In this document: positions 37,909 through 47,056 of the stretch, one piece after another
Layout: every line of letters begins with the position of its first letter
Position numbering within the stretch: position 1 is the first letter of the stretch
Source: Prescottella defluvii
Lineage (GTDB): Bacteria > Actinomycetota > Actinomycetes > Mycobacteriales > Mycobacteriaceae
Direction of reading: 5' to 3'
DNA: 64,000 nt
NCBI GenBank assembly: GCA_029690005.1
Contig: CP121458.1
Coordinates: 1,116,001-1,180,000 of the forward strand
The notes under the pieces: generated by a model
Seen by the model: only the letters and a program-made list of their open reading frames with translations
The model's database searches: none
What the model was told of the DNA's origin: nothing
Translations under genes and position numbers: made by a program

Positions 37909-38714
37909 CAGCGACAACCACCATCAAGGGCGTCCCCATCGACGTCCGCGATCTGGGCATCAGTTTCGGTGCCGCCGAGATCGTCTCGGGAATTGACCTC
38001 GACGTCCGGCCGGGCGAGTTCGTCTGCCTGCTCGGCCCGAGTGGCTGCGGCAAGTCGACCCTCCTCTCGGCGATGGCGGGCTTCGTGAAGCCGTCCGCGG
38101 GCGAGATCGTCTGTGACGGCGACGAGGTCTACGGGAGCAACCCGCACGCGGGCATGGTCTTCCAGAGTTCGGAGGCACTGTTCGAATGGATGACCGTCAG
38201 CCAGAACGTGGCGTACGGGCCGCGGATGCACGGCGCGGACAAGGCTTCGCAGGCCCGGATCGCCGCCGAGTACCTGGCCATGGTCGGTCTGCCGAACGCC
38301 GGTGACAAGTTCCCGGCCCAGCTCTCGGGCGGAATGCGCCAGCGCGTGCAGATCGCGCGGGTCCTCGCCAACCAGCCGTCGCTCGTCCTGATGGACGAGC
38401 CGTTCGGTGCCCTCGACGCCCAGACCCGCCAGGTGCTGCAGACCGAACTCGACAAGATCTGGCGCCACACCGGCTGCACCGTCGTCTTCGTCACCCACGA
38501 CATCGACGAGGCGCTGACCCTGGCGGACCGCGTCGTGGTGATGTCCGCCGGCCCGAAGGCGCGCATCAAGAGCATCTACGAGGTGGATGCGCCGCGGCCA
38601 CGCGATCGCGCCCATCCCGAGGTGATCGATCTGTACGAGCAACTGCGGGACGACATCCGCGCCGAGGTCGTGGCGTCGCTGCGCAACCAGGGCATCGAGG
38701 AGGACCAGCTGTGA
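37905..38714 (+). CDS. ABC importer ATPase (SsuB-like)
   Basis: A 269-residue ATPase with Walker A GPSGCGKST, signature LSGGMRQR, Walker B VLMDEPFGALDA and switch His in VTHDIDEA. The GTG start overlaps the binding-protein stop and the 3' end overlaps the permease start, giving one tightly coupled three-gene importer. Confidence 0.9.
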   Translation: MTATTTIKGVPIDVRDLGISFGAAEIVSGIDLDVRPGEFVCLLGPSGCGKSTLLSAMAGFVKPSAGEIVCDGDEVYGSNPHAGMVFQSSEALFEWMTVSQNVAYGPRMHGADKASQARIAAEYLAMVGLPNAGDKFPAQLSGGMRQRVQIARVLANQPSLVLMDEPFGALDAQTRQVLQTELDKIWRHTGCTVVFVTHDIDEALTLADRVVVMSAGPKARIKSIYEVDAPRPRDRAHPEVIDLYEQLRDDIRAEVVASLRNQGIEEDQL

Positions 38715-39544
38715 CCGCCGTGGCCGATACCCCCACCACCGCGCGCGCCGCGCGCGCACCCCGCACCCGCCGCCGCAGTGCGGGCGCGTCCACCGCCGCG
38801 GTGCGCACCGCGCTGCTGTGGATCGCCTCCGCCGCGATCGGCCTGGCGGTGTGGTCGTTCCTGGCCTGGTGGTACGGGCCGACGACCATCGCCTCCCCGG
38901 CCGAGGTCTGGACGGCCGCAACCGAACTGGCCGAGAGTGGCGTGCTGTGGACGTCGATATGGGCGTCCGCGCAACGCATCCTCATCGGCTGGAGCCTCGG
39001 CGTCGTGATCGGTGCGCCGATCGGCATCCTCATGGGCCGCGTGAACATCGTGCGGCAACTCCTCGACCCCTACATCGAGTTCTTCCGTTTCATCCCGCCG
39101 ATCGCGTTCGTGACCCTCGCGGTGGTGTGGTTCGGCATCGGTGAGACCTCCAAGGTCGTCCTGATCTTCTACACGTCGGTCTTCATCGTCACCGTCAGCA
39201 CGATCGCCGCCACCGTCTCGATCAGCGAGAACAAGCTGCAAGCCGCAGCGAATCTGGGGGCGGGCAAGCTGCAGCTCATGAAGACGGTGGTGCTGCCGTC
39301 GTCGGTGCCCGGCATCATCACCGGTGCCCGCCTCGCGATGGGCAACAGCTTCCTGACGATCGTCTCCGCCGAGATCGTCGCCGCCGACCACGGCATCGGT
39401 TCGATGATCTGGCAGGCCCGCAACTACGGCCGGATCGACTGGACGTTCGTCGGCATCATCGTGCTGGGCATCATGGGCTTCCTGTTCGACCGGATCCTGC
39501 GCCTGCTCTCGACGCGGTACCTCGCCCGCTACGGCGTCAAGTAG
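38711..39544 (+). CDS. ABC importer permease (SsuC-like)
   Basis: A 277-residue membrane protein with a charged N-terminal tail, about six helices and the EAA-like cytoplasmic loop AAANLGAGKLQLMKTVVLP that contacts the ATPase. It completes the nitrate/sulfonate-type importer. The family often moves small anionic aromatics or sulfonates; the real substrate is unknown. Confidence 0.88.
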   Translation: MTAVADTPTTARAARAPRTRRRSAGASTAAVRTALLWIASAAIGLAVWSFLAWWYGPTTIASPAEVWTAATELAESGVLWTSIWASAQRILIGWSLGVVIGAPIGILMGRVNIVRQLLDPYIEFFRFIPPIAFVTLAVVWFGIGETSKVVLIFYTSVFIVTVSTIAATVSISENKLQAAANLGAGKLQLMKTVVLPSSVPGIITGARLAMGNSFLTIVSAEIVAADHGIGSMIWQARNYGRIDWTFVGIIVLGIMGFLFDRILRLLSTRYLARYGVK

Positions 39545-39576
39545 ACCACTCCATCCGTCGAACCAGAAGGGACGCA

Positions 39577-40358
39577 ATGACTCACGCACCCACCATCGCC
39601 GAGCTGGCCGGGATCCCCGGACGACCCGAGTCTGACGACGTCGAGAGCGAACGCCGGCGTCGGAAGGTCGCGGTGATCGGCGGCTACCGGATCCTCTCGC
39701 GTTTCGGTCTCGACGAGGGCATCTCGGGCACATCACGGCCCGGGACCCGGAGCGTCCCGACACGTTCTGGACGGCGCCATTCGGTCGGCACTTCTCGCAA
39801 GTCGGCCCGGACGAACTACTGCACGTCGACTCCGACGGGACGATTCTGTCGGGCGAGGGACCGCTCAACCGCGCCGCCTTCGTCATCCACTCCAAGGTGC
39901 ATGAGGCTCGGCCCGACGTGGTCGGTGCGGTCCATGCACACGGACTGCAGGGCAAGGCATTCTCGTCGTTGCACCGCATGCTGAGCCCGATCACGCAGGA
40001 CGCGTGTGCCTTCTACGAGGACCACTCGATCTACGACGAGTACCACGGCGTCGCACTCGACGAGGAGGAGGGACGGCGCATCGCGGCCGCGCTGGGGCCC
40101 AACAAGGCGGTGGTCCTCACGAACCACGGGCACCTGACGGTCGGCACGTCGGTCGAGAGTGCCGTGTGGTGGTACGTGTCGATGGAGCGGTCTATGCAGG
40201 CCGAACTGGCCGCGCGGGCGGCCGGTGATCCCGTCGCGCTGCAGCACGAGATCGCCGCGCAGACGTACGAGGCCGTCGGCACCGAGAAGGTGGGGTGGTT
40301 CGCCTACTCGACCATCATCCAGAAGATCGCCGCGGAGGAGCCCGACATCTTCGGCTGA
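39577..40358 (+). CDS. Class II aldolase/adducin-family protein, apparent frameshift
   Basis: A protein of about 260 residues with the zinc-site motif VGAVHAHG and the later TNHGHLTVG. One C is missing in GGC at 39727-39729; restoring it gives EGISGHITARDPE, the expected family start. It likely performs a retro-aldol or related decarboxylation step. It follows the permease by 32 bases and ends at a strong terminator. A paralogue is at 56905. Confidence 0.8.
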
Positions 40359-40377
40359 CCCGCGGCACCTCCGTCAC

Positions 40378-40420
40378 GGCGGGCCCACCGGCAGACCTCT
40401 GCTCCGCCGGTGGGCCCGCC
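40378..40420 (+). terminator. Strong 15-bp hairpin terminator with TTT
   Basis: GGCGGGCCCACCGGC (40378-40392) pairs perfectly with 40406-40420 and is followed by TTT. Confidence 0.88.
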
Positions 40421-40461
40421 TTTCGGCGTGCCTGGACCCGGGCGCCCGAGTCCGAACGTAG

Positions 40462-40478
40462 TCTGCTGACTGGACCGG
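40462..40478 (+). promoter_or_regulatory. Shared 17-bp motif, site B (FNR promoter)
   Basis: TCTGCTGACTGGACCGG, 41 bases before the ferredoxin reductase start and after the terminator. It matches the consensus found at 30966 and 50488. Confidence 0.55.
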
Positions 40479-40519
40479 TTTCATATGTCAAGGGCGACAG
40501 CATTATTAGCGTTGTCGGC

Positions 40520-41521
40520 ATGAACGCATCGTCCAATGTCTCGACCGCACTCGAGGTCGACATCCTGATCATCGGCGCCGGCCCGGCGGGCCTCTACGGC
40601 GCGTACTACGCCGGTTTCCGGGGCCTGCGGGTGGCCGTGCTGGACGCACTGTCCGAGCCCGGCGGCCAGGTGAGTGCGATGTATCCGGAGAAGGCGATCC
40701 TCGACATCGCCGGATTCCCCTCCGTGAAGGGGCGTGATCTGATCGACGGACTGCTCCAGCAGGCAGCGCCGTACGACCCGCAGTACCTGCTCGGGGAGCA
40801 GGCGCAGACGCTCACACACCTCGCGGACGGTCGCGTCGTCGTCGGAACGAGCAAGGGGCGCAACGTGACCGCCGGTGCGGTGATCGTCACCGGCGGCATC
40901 GGCACCTTCACGCCCCGCCCGCTCGCCAAGGGCCGCGATTTCCTCGATCGCGGGCTGAGCTACTTCGTCCCCGATCTGTCGGCGCACGCCGGCAAGGACG
41001 TCGTGATCGTCGGCGGCGGCGACAGCGCCTTCGACTGGGCGGTTCACCTCGAGCCGATCGCGTCGTCGGTCACCCTGGTGCACCGCCGCGACAAGTTCCG
41101 CGCGCACGCGGCGACCGTGACGAAGGTGCGGGAGAGCAGCGTGCGGATGATCGTCAACGCGGATGTGTCCGCGGTCCGTGGCAACGGCTGGATCTCGGAG
41201 GTGGACGTCGCGCACAAGCTCGAGAAGAGCACCAGCACGCTGCCCGCGCAGTCCGTCATCGCCGCCCTCGGATTCACCGCCGATCTGGGGCCGATGACCG
41301 AGTGGGGGCTCGAGATCGACTCCGCCACATCGTCGTGAACACCCGCATGGAGACCGCGGTTCCCCGCGTGTACGCGGCCGGCGACATCACCGACTACCCG
41401 GCAAGGTCCGGCTCATCGCGGTCGGTTTCGGCGAGGCCGCGACCGCGGTCAACAACGCCGCCGCCGCGATCGACCCGGACGCCGAGATCTTCCCGGACAT
41501 TCCACCGAACAGGAGGGCTGA
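40520..41521 (+). CDS. Ferredoxin-NADP reductase, apparent frameshifts
   Basis: A thioredoxin-reductase-like FNR of about 334 residues: FAD motif [21 protein letters not shown] motif [12 protein letters not shown], and [12 protein letters not shown]. It lacks a CxxC redox site, as expected for an FNR. Three single-base losses in G/C runs (41322-41323, 41400-41401, 41495-41496) restore the conserved C-terminus and a stop three bases before the ferredoxin ATG. It supplies electrons to the ferredoxin next to it, and thence probably to the Rieske oxygenase. Confidence 0.82.
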
Positions 41522-41524
41522 ACA

Positions 41525-41845
41525 ATGGCATTCGTCATCGGCGAGGCATGCATCGACTACATGGACCGATCCTGCATGGAGGAATGCCCGGTCGACTGCA
41601 TCTACGAGGGGGAGCGCAAGCTCTACATCAACCCGAACGAGTGCATCGACTGCGGCGCATGCGAACTCGCGTGTCCCGTCGAGGCGATCACCGTCGACCG
41701 CAAGGCGGATCCGGAGTACAAGGAGGACGCCAAGCGCTTCTTTCTGGAGATCCTGCCTACCCGGGCCGAACCCGTCGGCAACCCCGGCGGCGCGGCCAAG
41801 ATCGACGTGATCGGCGTCGACACCCCCATGGTGGCGGCGTACTGA
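41525..41845 (+). CDS. fdxA: Seven-iron ferredoxin (3Fe-4S / 4Fe-4S)
   Basis: A 106-residue ferredoxin with AGGAGG upstream. The first cluster uses Cys in [18 protein letters not shown], with the spacing of a 3Fe-4S site, and the second [16 protein letters not shown] for a 4Fe-4S site. This is the FdxA type common in actinobacteria, which passes electrons from an FNR to oxygenases. Its stop overlaps the next start. Confidence 0.92.
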   Translation: MAFVIGEACIDYMDRSCMEECPVDCIYEGERKLYINPNECIDCGACELACPVEAITVDRKADPEYKEDAKRFFLEILPTRAEPVGNPGGAAKIDVIGVDTPMVAAY

Positions 41846-42696
41846 TGGGCGTGCGGTTCGGCTACGCCGACACGTCGTTCGGTCAGTTGCACTACGCCGA
41901 GCAGGGGCAGGGTCCGGTGATCCTGCTGCTGCACCAGACCCCGCGCTCGTGGGACGAGTTCCGTGAGCTGATCCCGCTGCTGGCGAGCAACTTCCGGGTG
42001 ATCGCGATGGACATGGTCGGGTTCGGGGCGAGCGCCGCGCTGCCCGCGCCGCAGACCATCGAGGCGTTCGCGCGGGGCGCGTGGGAGTTGCTCGACGCCC
42101 TGGGGGTCGACCGGGCCACCGTGCTGGGCCACCACACCGGTGCGGCGGTGGCACTCGAGATGGCGGCCGGCGACGTGGGACGACTCGACGCCGTCGTTCT
42201 GTCGTCATGCCCGTGGGCGGACGCGGAGTACCGCGCCGGCCACACGGGTGCGGGCGGGGTGGACTGCGCCGAGCGGGTACCGGACGGCGCCCACCTGCGG
42301 GTGCTGTGGGATCTGCGCCGCCCCTACTACCCGGAACCGGTCACCGACCTGCTGGACCGGTTCCTGCACGACGCTCTCACCTTCGGTGTCGACCCGGCCG
42401 AGGGACATCGCGCGTGCGGCCGCTACCGGATGGAGGACCGGGTCGATGCCGTCACGGTGCCCGTGCTGCTGATCGGTGCGGGTGCCGACCCGTTCTCGAT
42501 GCCCAACCTGCCGAAGCTGCGCGCGCACCTGACAGGCGCATCGACGGTGGCCGAGGTCGTCATCGACGACGGCACGGTCGCGCTCGTCGAGCGGCACGCG
42601 GACCGCGTCGCGGCGGCGGTGTGCGAGTTCCTGGCGAATGTGAACACCGCCGCCTCCGCGGTGATCGCGGACACCCCGCTTGCGCGGCATTTGTAA
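41845..42696 (+). CDS. Alpha/beta-hydrolase-fold protein with non-canonical nucleophile elbow
   Basis: A 283-residue protein with the fold's HQTPRSWDEF loop and MDMVGFGAS turn. The nucleophile elbow reads GHHTG (residues 95-99), placing His97 where Ser, Asp or Cys normally stands. The usual late catalytic His loop is also missing (DDGTVALVERHAD). It may not be a conventional hydrolase; cofactor-free oxygenation, decarboxylation or a structural role are options. It is coupled to the ferredoxin gene by overlap. Confidence 0.75.
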   Translation: MGVRFGYADTSFGQLHYAEQGQGPVILLLHQTPRSWDEFRELIPLLASNFRVIAMDMVGFGASAALPAPQTIEAFARGAWELLDALGVDRATVLGHHTGAAVALEMAAGDVGRLDAVVLSSCPWADAEYRAGHTGAGGVDCAERVPDGAHLRVLWDLRRPYYPEPVTDLLDRFLHDALTFGVDPAEGHRACGRYRMEDRVDAVTVPVLLIGAGADPFSMPNLPKLRAHLTGASTVAEVVIDDGTVALVERHADRVAAAVCEFLANVNTAASAVIADTPLARHL

Positions 42697-42707
42697 ACGC
42701 TGTGAAA

Positions 42708-42762
42708 CCGGTCCGCTGGACGGAACGTGTGACGTGCGTCTCGGGACTTTGGTCCCTAGCGT
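42708..42762 (+). promoter_or_regulatory. IclR promoter region with operator-like motif
   Basis: CCGGTCCGCTGGACGGA (42708-42724) is a reverse-strand relative of the shared 17-bp motif and includes the dyad GTCC-GCT-GGAC. TAGCGT at 42757-42762 is a likely -10 element. Autoregulation by the downstream IclR is plausible. Confidence 0.4.
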
Positions 42763-42836
42763 CACTGGCACCGAAAGGGTTGCACCGCTCGGACCTCCGA
42801 GTCGGAGAGAGCCCCGCAGAGTGCCAGGAGGCCGCA

Positions 42837-43727
42837 GTGACGACAGCCATGCAGCGATCGGTCGATCTCGGTTCGGTGGTGCCGATCCAGTCGGCTCGGG
42901 GACAGGGCGGCGAGATGTCGTCGGTGCTCGGGAAGGCCCGCTCCATCCTCGACGCCTTCGACAACGACCACAGCGACCTCTCGCTCACCGAGTTGACGCG
43001 CCGCAGCCGGGTCGCGAAGGCCACGGTCCACCGGCTCGCCGGGGAACTGGTCGAGTGGGGCCTGCTCGAGCGGGCCGGCACGAAGTACCGCCTGGGGCTG
43101 CGCCTGTTCGAGCTGGGACAGCTGGTGCCCCGGCAGCGGATCCTGCGCGACGCGGCGCTGCCGTACATGGAGGACCTGCTGCTCGCGACGCAGGAGACCG
43201 TGCACTTCGCGGTGCGGGACGGCATCGACGTCCTCTACATCGAGAAGATCATCGGTCATCGCGGGCTCAACCAGCAGTCCCGCGTCGCGGGTCGCCTCCC
43301 GCTGTACTGCACGGCCACCGGGAAGATGATCCTGGCGTTCTCGCCGCAGTCGGTGTTCGACGAGGTGGTCGAGCAGGGCTTCACGGCGCTCACCTCACGC
43401 ACGACGATGTCGGTGTCGGTCCTGCGCCAGCAGCTCGAGCGAATGCGCAAGGAACAGCTGGCGGTCGAGGTCGAGGAGACGCGACTGGGCTACATGAGCG
43501 TCGCGGTTCCGGTCTTCAGCGGACCCACCACGATCGCCGGCGCCCTGTCGGTCACGGGCCCCACCGTTCGTCTCAACGTCAGCCGGGTCACCGGCGCGCT
43601 GCGCACCGCGGGGATGGGGATCAGCCGCGCCCTGCACGCGATGAAGTGCACGCACGCCCCCGCCGACCTCGCGCGGGGGATGGCCTGCAGCCCCACGATG
43701 TGCTCGTTCAACGGCTGCGGCAAGTGA
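42837..43727 (+). CDS. IclR-family regulator with Cys-rich tail
   Basis: A 296-residue regulator starting at GTG with AGGAGG upstream. Winged helix SLTELTRRSRVAKATVHRLA is followed by an IclR effector domain with ATGKMILAFSP. It is intact and closely similar to the broken copy at 27163. After the family's normal end it carries about 30 extra residues with four Cys (KCTH, MACSP, TMCSF, NGCGK), which could bind a metal. Best candidate to control the Rieske/FNR genes, by position and by the motif in its own promoter. Confidence 0.85.
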   Translation: MTTAMQRSVDLGSVVPIQSARGQGGEMSSVLGKARSILDAFDNDHSDLSLTELTRRSRVAKATVHRLAGELVEWGLLERAGTKYRLGLRLFELGQLVPRQRILRDAALPYMEDLLLATQETVHFAVRDGIDVLYIEKIIGHRGLNQQSRVAGRLPLYCTATGKMILAFSPQSVFDEVVEQGFTALTSRTTMSVSVLRQQLERMRKEQLAVEVEETRLGYMSVAVPVFSGPTTIAGALSVTGPTVRLNVSRVTGALRTAGMGISRALHAMKCTHAPADLARGMACSPTMCSFNGCGK

Positions 43728-43956
43728 GTGTGGACAGATATTCTATCGCTAGCCGGGCTAAAGTGCGCTTGAATCGAAGGCAGCGCAAGGTGCGACTTTT
43801 TCGCGCTATTCGTAGTCTTGCTTTCCTGGGAGGGGCGCGAGCGGATGGGTGAGAACTTGAGAGATTCGCCGGCTAGTATTTAGCCCCCGTTGGGGAAGTC
43901 GGATTCCGGGGCCGGCTACCGCGCCGACCTCGAAATCCGTACATTGCTTTGGTCGC

Positions 43957-45455
43957 CTACTCTTCTGCTTTCAACGCTCTGTCCTGTACTCCTCTGTCGC
44001 ACCCGAGAACCCTTAGAAGGTGAGCGCGAACGATCTTGCCAAGGAAATCCGCTAATTCTGAGACATCGGCAATCGGATAGTCGCAGTTGCCGTGAGATAA
44101 GTCATTTCGTATGTGTCGAATGGCGTCTTCTGGCGCGATAGGAGGGTTTTTCAAACCGGGATCTGAGTACTTATCCTGGATGATTTTCAATCTCTCGAGC
44201 CTGGTTCTTATGTACCCGGAATCCGGGAGCTGATCGAACAGTTGTCGAAGGCTGAAGTCCAGTCCGCTTACCGGACCATTCGTGATTGATTCTTTAGCAA
44301 ATTTTCGATCGCTGGAGGTGATTGCACTCCCGCCGTTCTTTGCGTCCACCGTTAGATGCTGCAAAAAATCGAACTTCTTAACGTTGTGTTTGCGGATACG
44401 CGAGTTTCTTGTTGCACGGTTTTCGTACCCATACAAACCTTCCAGACATTGAATGGAGAACAGAAGCCGACTGCGTGGGTGCTGGTCTTTGGCTACGATC
44501 ACCGTGGAGTACATTTGTAGGAGTGGGTTTCCGCTATTGGCGTGCCATGACGCAATGAGATCCAACAGTGAATTCTCGTTGCCCCGAAGGGTGAAAGCGG
44601 CTTTTGCACTGGCCGCTTCCCGTTGTGAAGAGAAGTACGGGGCCTGGGAGATTCCTCGCCCAAATATTTGCCCCCTTCTTTCAATGCTGTTCTGGTCGAC
44701 CAAGTCGCCATGGACCCAAATTGCGGTGATTTCCTCGCGCCGTCCCGTGCTTGCATCTATCAATTCGCGTAGGGGGTTGATCCAATCCTGGAGCCAACTC
44801 GTCAAAGGGAGAGGGGCTGTTGAATTGATCTGGACGCGCGGCGCAAACCTTACGCGGAAGTCGAAACTGTCAAACATTCGTGATTCAATGTAGTAATCGT
44901 GGATAACTTGAACCTTATGATCCGTCCACGTTTGCTTACTTTCAGGATTTCCGTGCGCTCGCCACTCTCCCGATTCAAAATCTGACGTGGGTGTGAATAT
45001 CTTCTTGATTGGAGGTGTGCCTCCTATGGCATCCAAGCCGGTAAGTTGCACTCCAATTCCAAAAAAAAGTGGTACAGACTCGCGTGGAAGATCGTAACCC
45101 ACGATGGCCAGGCCGGCGGTGATCCAAGACTGCCCCTCGCCCATCGACGTTATTTGAGCATTTATAAGGATTACATCCAGGTTGTGATTTAAAATCTTGC
45201 CCCAGAGGAATGGGTAGTGGAAGTTCTGGGGGAATGTGCCCACATCTCCCCAGTTTCGGGGTCTATTGTCCATGCCGTCTGGTTCGAGACGGATCCGGAA
45301 GGAGCGCGGCGCTCTGACAGCCTGATCAATCCGAAGCCGGTCTCTTTCGTCCCGGAGATCTGATGTGGCTCGAGTTTGGGTATCGGAACCTCCCATTCGC
45401 ATTCGTACTCTCCGGGCTCAACTACCAGCAGTTTCGGCATATCGGTCACGGCCAC
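43957..45455 (-). CDS. apeA: ApeA-like HEPN anti-phage protein, apparent frameshift
   Basis: A protein of about 499 residues unlike its catabolic neighbours. The C-terminal third is an Apea-like HEPN domain with the RNase motif RNDLSH (R-x4-H) and an upstream helix FSIQCLEGLYGYE. The N-terminal two thirds fit the ApeA N-terminal beta-rich domain (FPQNFHYPFLWGKILN). The first ~45 residues are in another frame; one base lost near 45300 joins them. The gene is visibly AT-rich: 27 of 60 bases are G/C at 44341-44400 against 44 of 60 at 43501-43560, a mark of transfer. ApeA acts alone in abortive infection. Confidence 0.72.
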
Positions 45456-45516
45456 ATATCATGTCACCACCGTGCAAATTGTGGGAGTGATAGCGCCACG
45501 GAGTTTGCACCACTCA

Positions 45517-47052
45517 TCAGCGGCCGGGAACGATCCCGGCCGCTTCGGCGTCCCACGTGCGCGGCCCGACGCCACGCTCCCGCAGCGCCGCCTTGCGGAC
45601 CTTGCCCGTCTCGGTGAGCGGCAGGGCGCCGACGACGTCGACGTAGCGGGGTAGCGCGAAGTAGGCGAGGTGCGGCTCGGCGAACCGGCGCAGCTCGGCG
45701 GGATCGACGCGGCACCCAGGCCTCGCGACGACCGCCGCCATCACCTCGTCCTCGGCCAACTGCGACGGGACCGGGAAGACCGCCACCTGTGCGACCGCGG
45801 GGTGCTGCCCCAGCACGTCCTCGACCTCGGCCGACGAGATGTTCTCGCCGCGCCGCCGGATGACGTCCTTGATCCGGTCGACGAACCGGAACCAGCCGCC
45901 GGCCTCCCGCACCACGCGGTCGCCGGTGGCCAGCCACGCGCCGGGCGTCGGGGGTGTGTCGCCGAGGTAGCCGAGCGCGAACGCACCGTCGAGGTCGGTG
46001 CGCACCAGCAGTTCGCCCGGGGTGCCGTCCGGGACCGGGGTGCCGGCCGGGTCGACGACGAGCGCGTCGTACCCCGGCATGATCGTGCCGAGGTGGCCCG
46101 CACGCCGGTCGCCGGGCGCGGTCCCGAGCACGAGATTGGTCTCGGTGGTGCCGAATCCGTCGATCAGCTCGACGCCGAACCGGTCCCGGAACGGCCGCCA
46201 CAGCCGCTCCGGTGTCGCAGGGGACAGCGCGCGGGTCGCCCGATGCGCCCGGTCGTCCGGGGACGGCGGCCGGCCGGCCAGCATGGCGACCATCGCGCCG
46301 AGCAGGTACACGACGGTCGCGTCGGCGTCGGCGACCCGCCGCCAGTACTCGCGCACCGAGAAGTGCTGTCCCAGCACGAAGGTGCCGCCCGCCACCACGG
46401 CCTGGAAGAAGGCGTTGATGGCGTTGGTATGGAACAGCGGCAGCCCGTTGTAGAGGACGTCGTCGGCGTCCAGATCCAGCGATGCCCCCACGCCCAGCCC
46501 CCACCACAGGAACTGGGCGTGCGGGCACAGCACTCCCTTCGGCAGCCCGGTGGTGCCGGAGGTGAACAGCACGGCCGCCGGGTCGAGCGCCGATATCTTC
46601 TCCACGGGTGGCAGCGGCGGCGAATCCGGTTGCGGCGCCGAGGCAGTGCCGACGATCCACAGCTCGCCGCGGAAGCCGGCGGCCTCCACGCGCTCGGCGT
46701 ACTCCGGTTCGACGAGCAGGCACCGTGCACCCGACGCCGCGAGGACGTGGCGCAGGGCGTCGCCGCGGAAGGCGGTGTTGAGCGGCACCGCGACGGCGCC
46801 CAGCCAGGCGCAGCCGAGGATCAGGTCGAGCGCCTCGATGCGGTTCGCCGTCATCGCGGCGACCCGGTCGCCGCGCCGGACCCCGCGGCGCGCGAGGGAC
46901 CCGGCCATCGCGGCCGCGCGGTCCGCCAGTTCGCGGTAGTGCACCCGCACGGCACCGACGCGCAGCGCGGTGTGATCGCCGCGCCGGACGGCGCGGTCGA
47001 GCAGCAGCGCCGGAATCGTCATCGATTCCGGTAGCGGCAGTGCTCCGGTCAC
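45517..47052 (-). CDS. CaiC-like acyl-CoA ligase (AMP-forming)
   Basis: A 511-residue adenylating ligase: [30 protein letters not shown], and terminal TETGKVRKAAL with the catalytic Lys. Layout is like carnitine/crotonobetaine-CoA ligases. The frame is intact. Start chosen at GTG 47052, directly after the oxidoreductase stop; an ATG at 47022 is possible. Last gene of a five-gene minus-strand operon, with a CaiB-type CoA-transferase upstream that offers a second way to make the CoA ester. Confidence 0.82.
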   Translation of the reverse strand: MTGALPLPESMTIPALLLDRAVRRGDHTALRVGAVRVHYRELADRAAAMAGSLARRGVRRGDRVAAMTANRIEALDLILGCAWLGAVAVPLNTAFRGDALRHVLAASGARCLLVEPEYAERVEAAGFRGELWIVGTASAPQPDSPPLPPVEKISALDPAAVLFTSGTTGLPKGVLCPHAQFLWWGLGVGASLDLDADDVLYNGLPLFHTNAINAFFQAVVAGGTFVLGQHFSVREYWRRVADADATVVYLLGAMVAMLAGRPPSPDDRAHRATRALSPATPERLWRPFRDRFGVELIDGFGTTETNLVLGTAPGDRRAGHLGTIMPGYDALVVDPAGTPVPDGTPGELLVRTDLDGAFALGYLGDTPPTPGAWLATGDRVVREAGGWFRFVDRIKDVIRRRGENISSAEVEDVLGQHPAVAQVAVFPVPSQLAEDEVMAAVVARPGCRVDPAELRRFAEPHLAYFALPRYVDVVGALPLTETGKVRKAALRERGVGPRTWDAEAAGIVPGR

Positions 47053-47056
47053 GGCG

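Noticed and set aside
43728..43956. Attachment site or mobile-element remnant beside the ApeA-like gene
   Set aside because: No direct repeat flanks the gene, and no tRNA end or integrase was seen, though the stretch is AT-rich.
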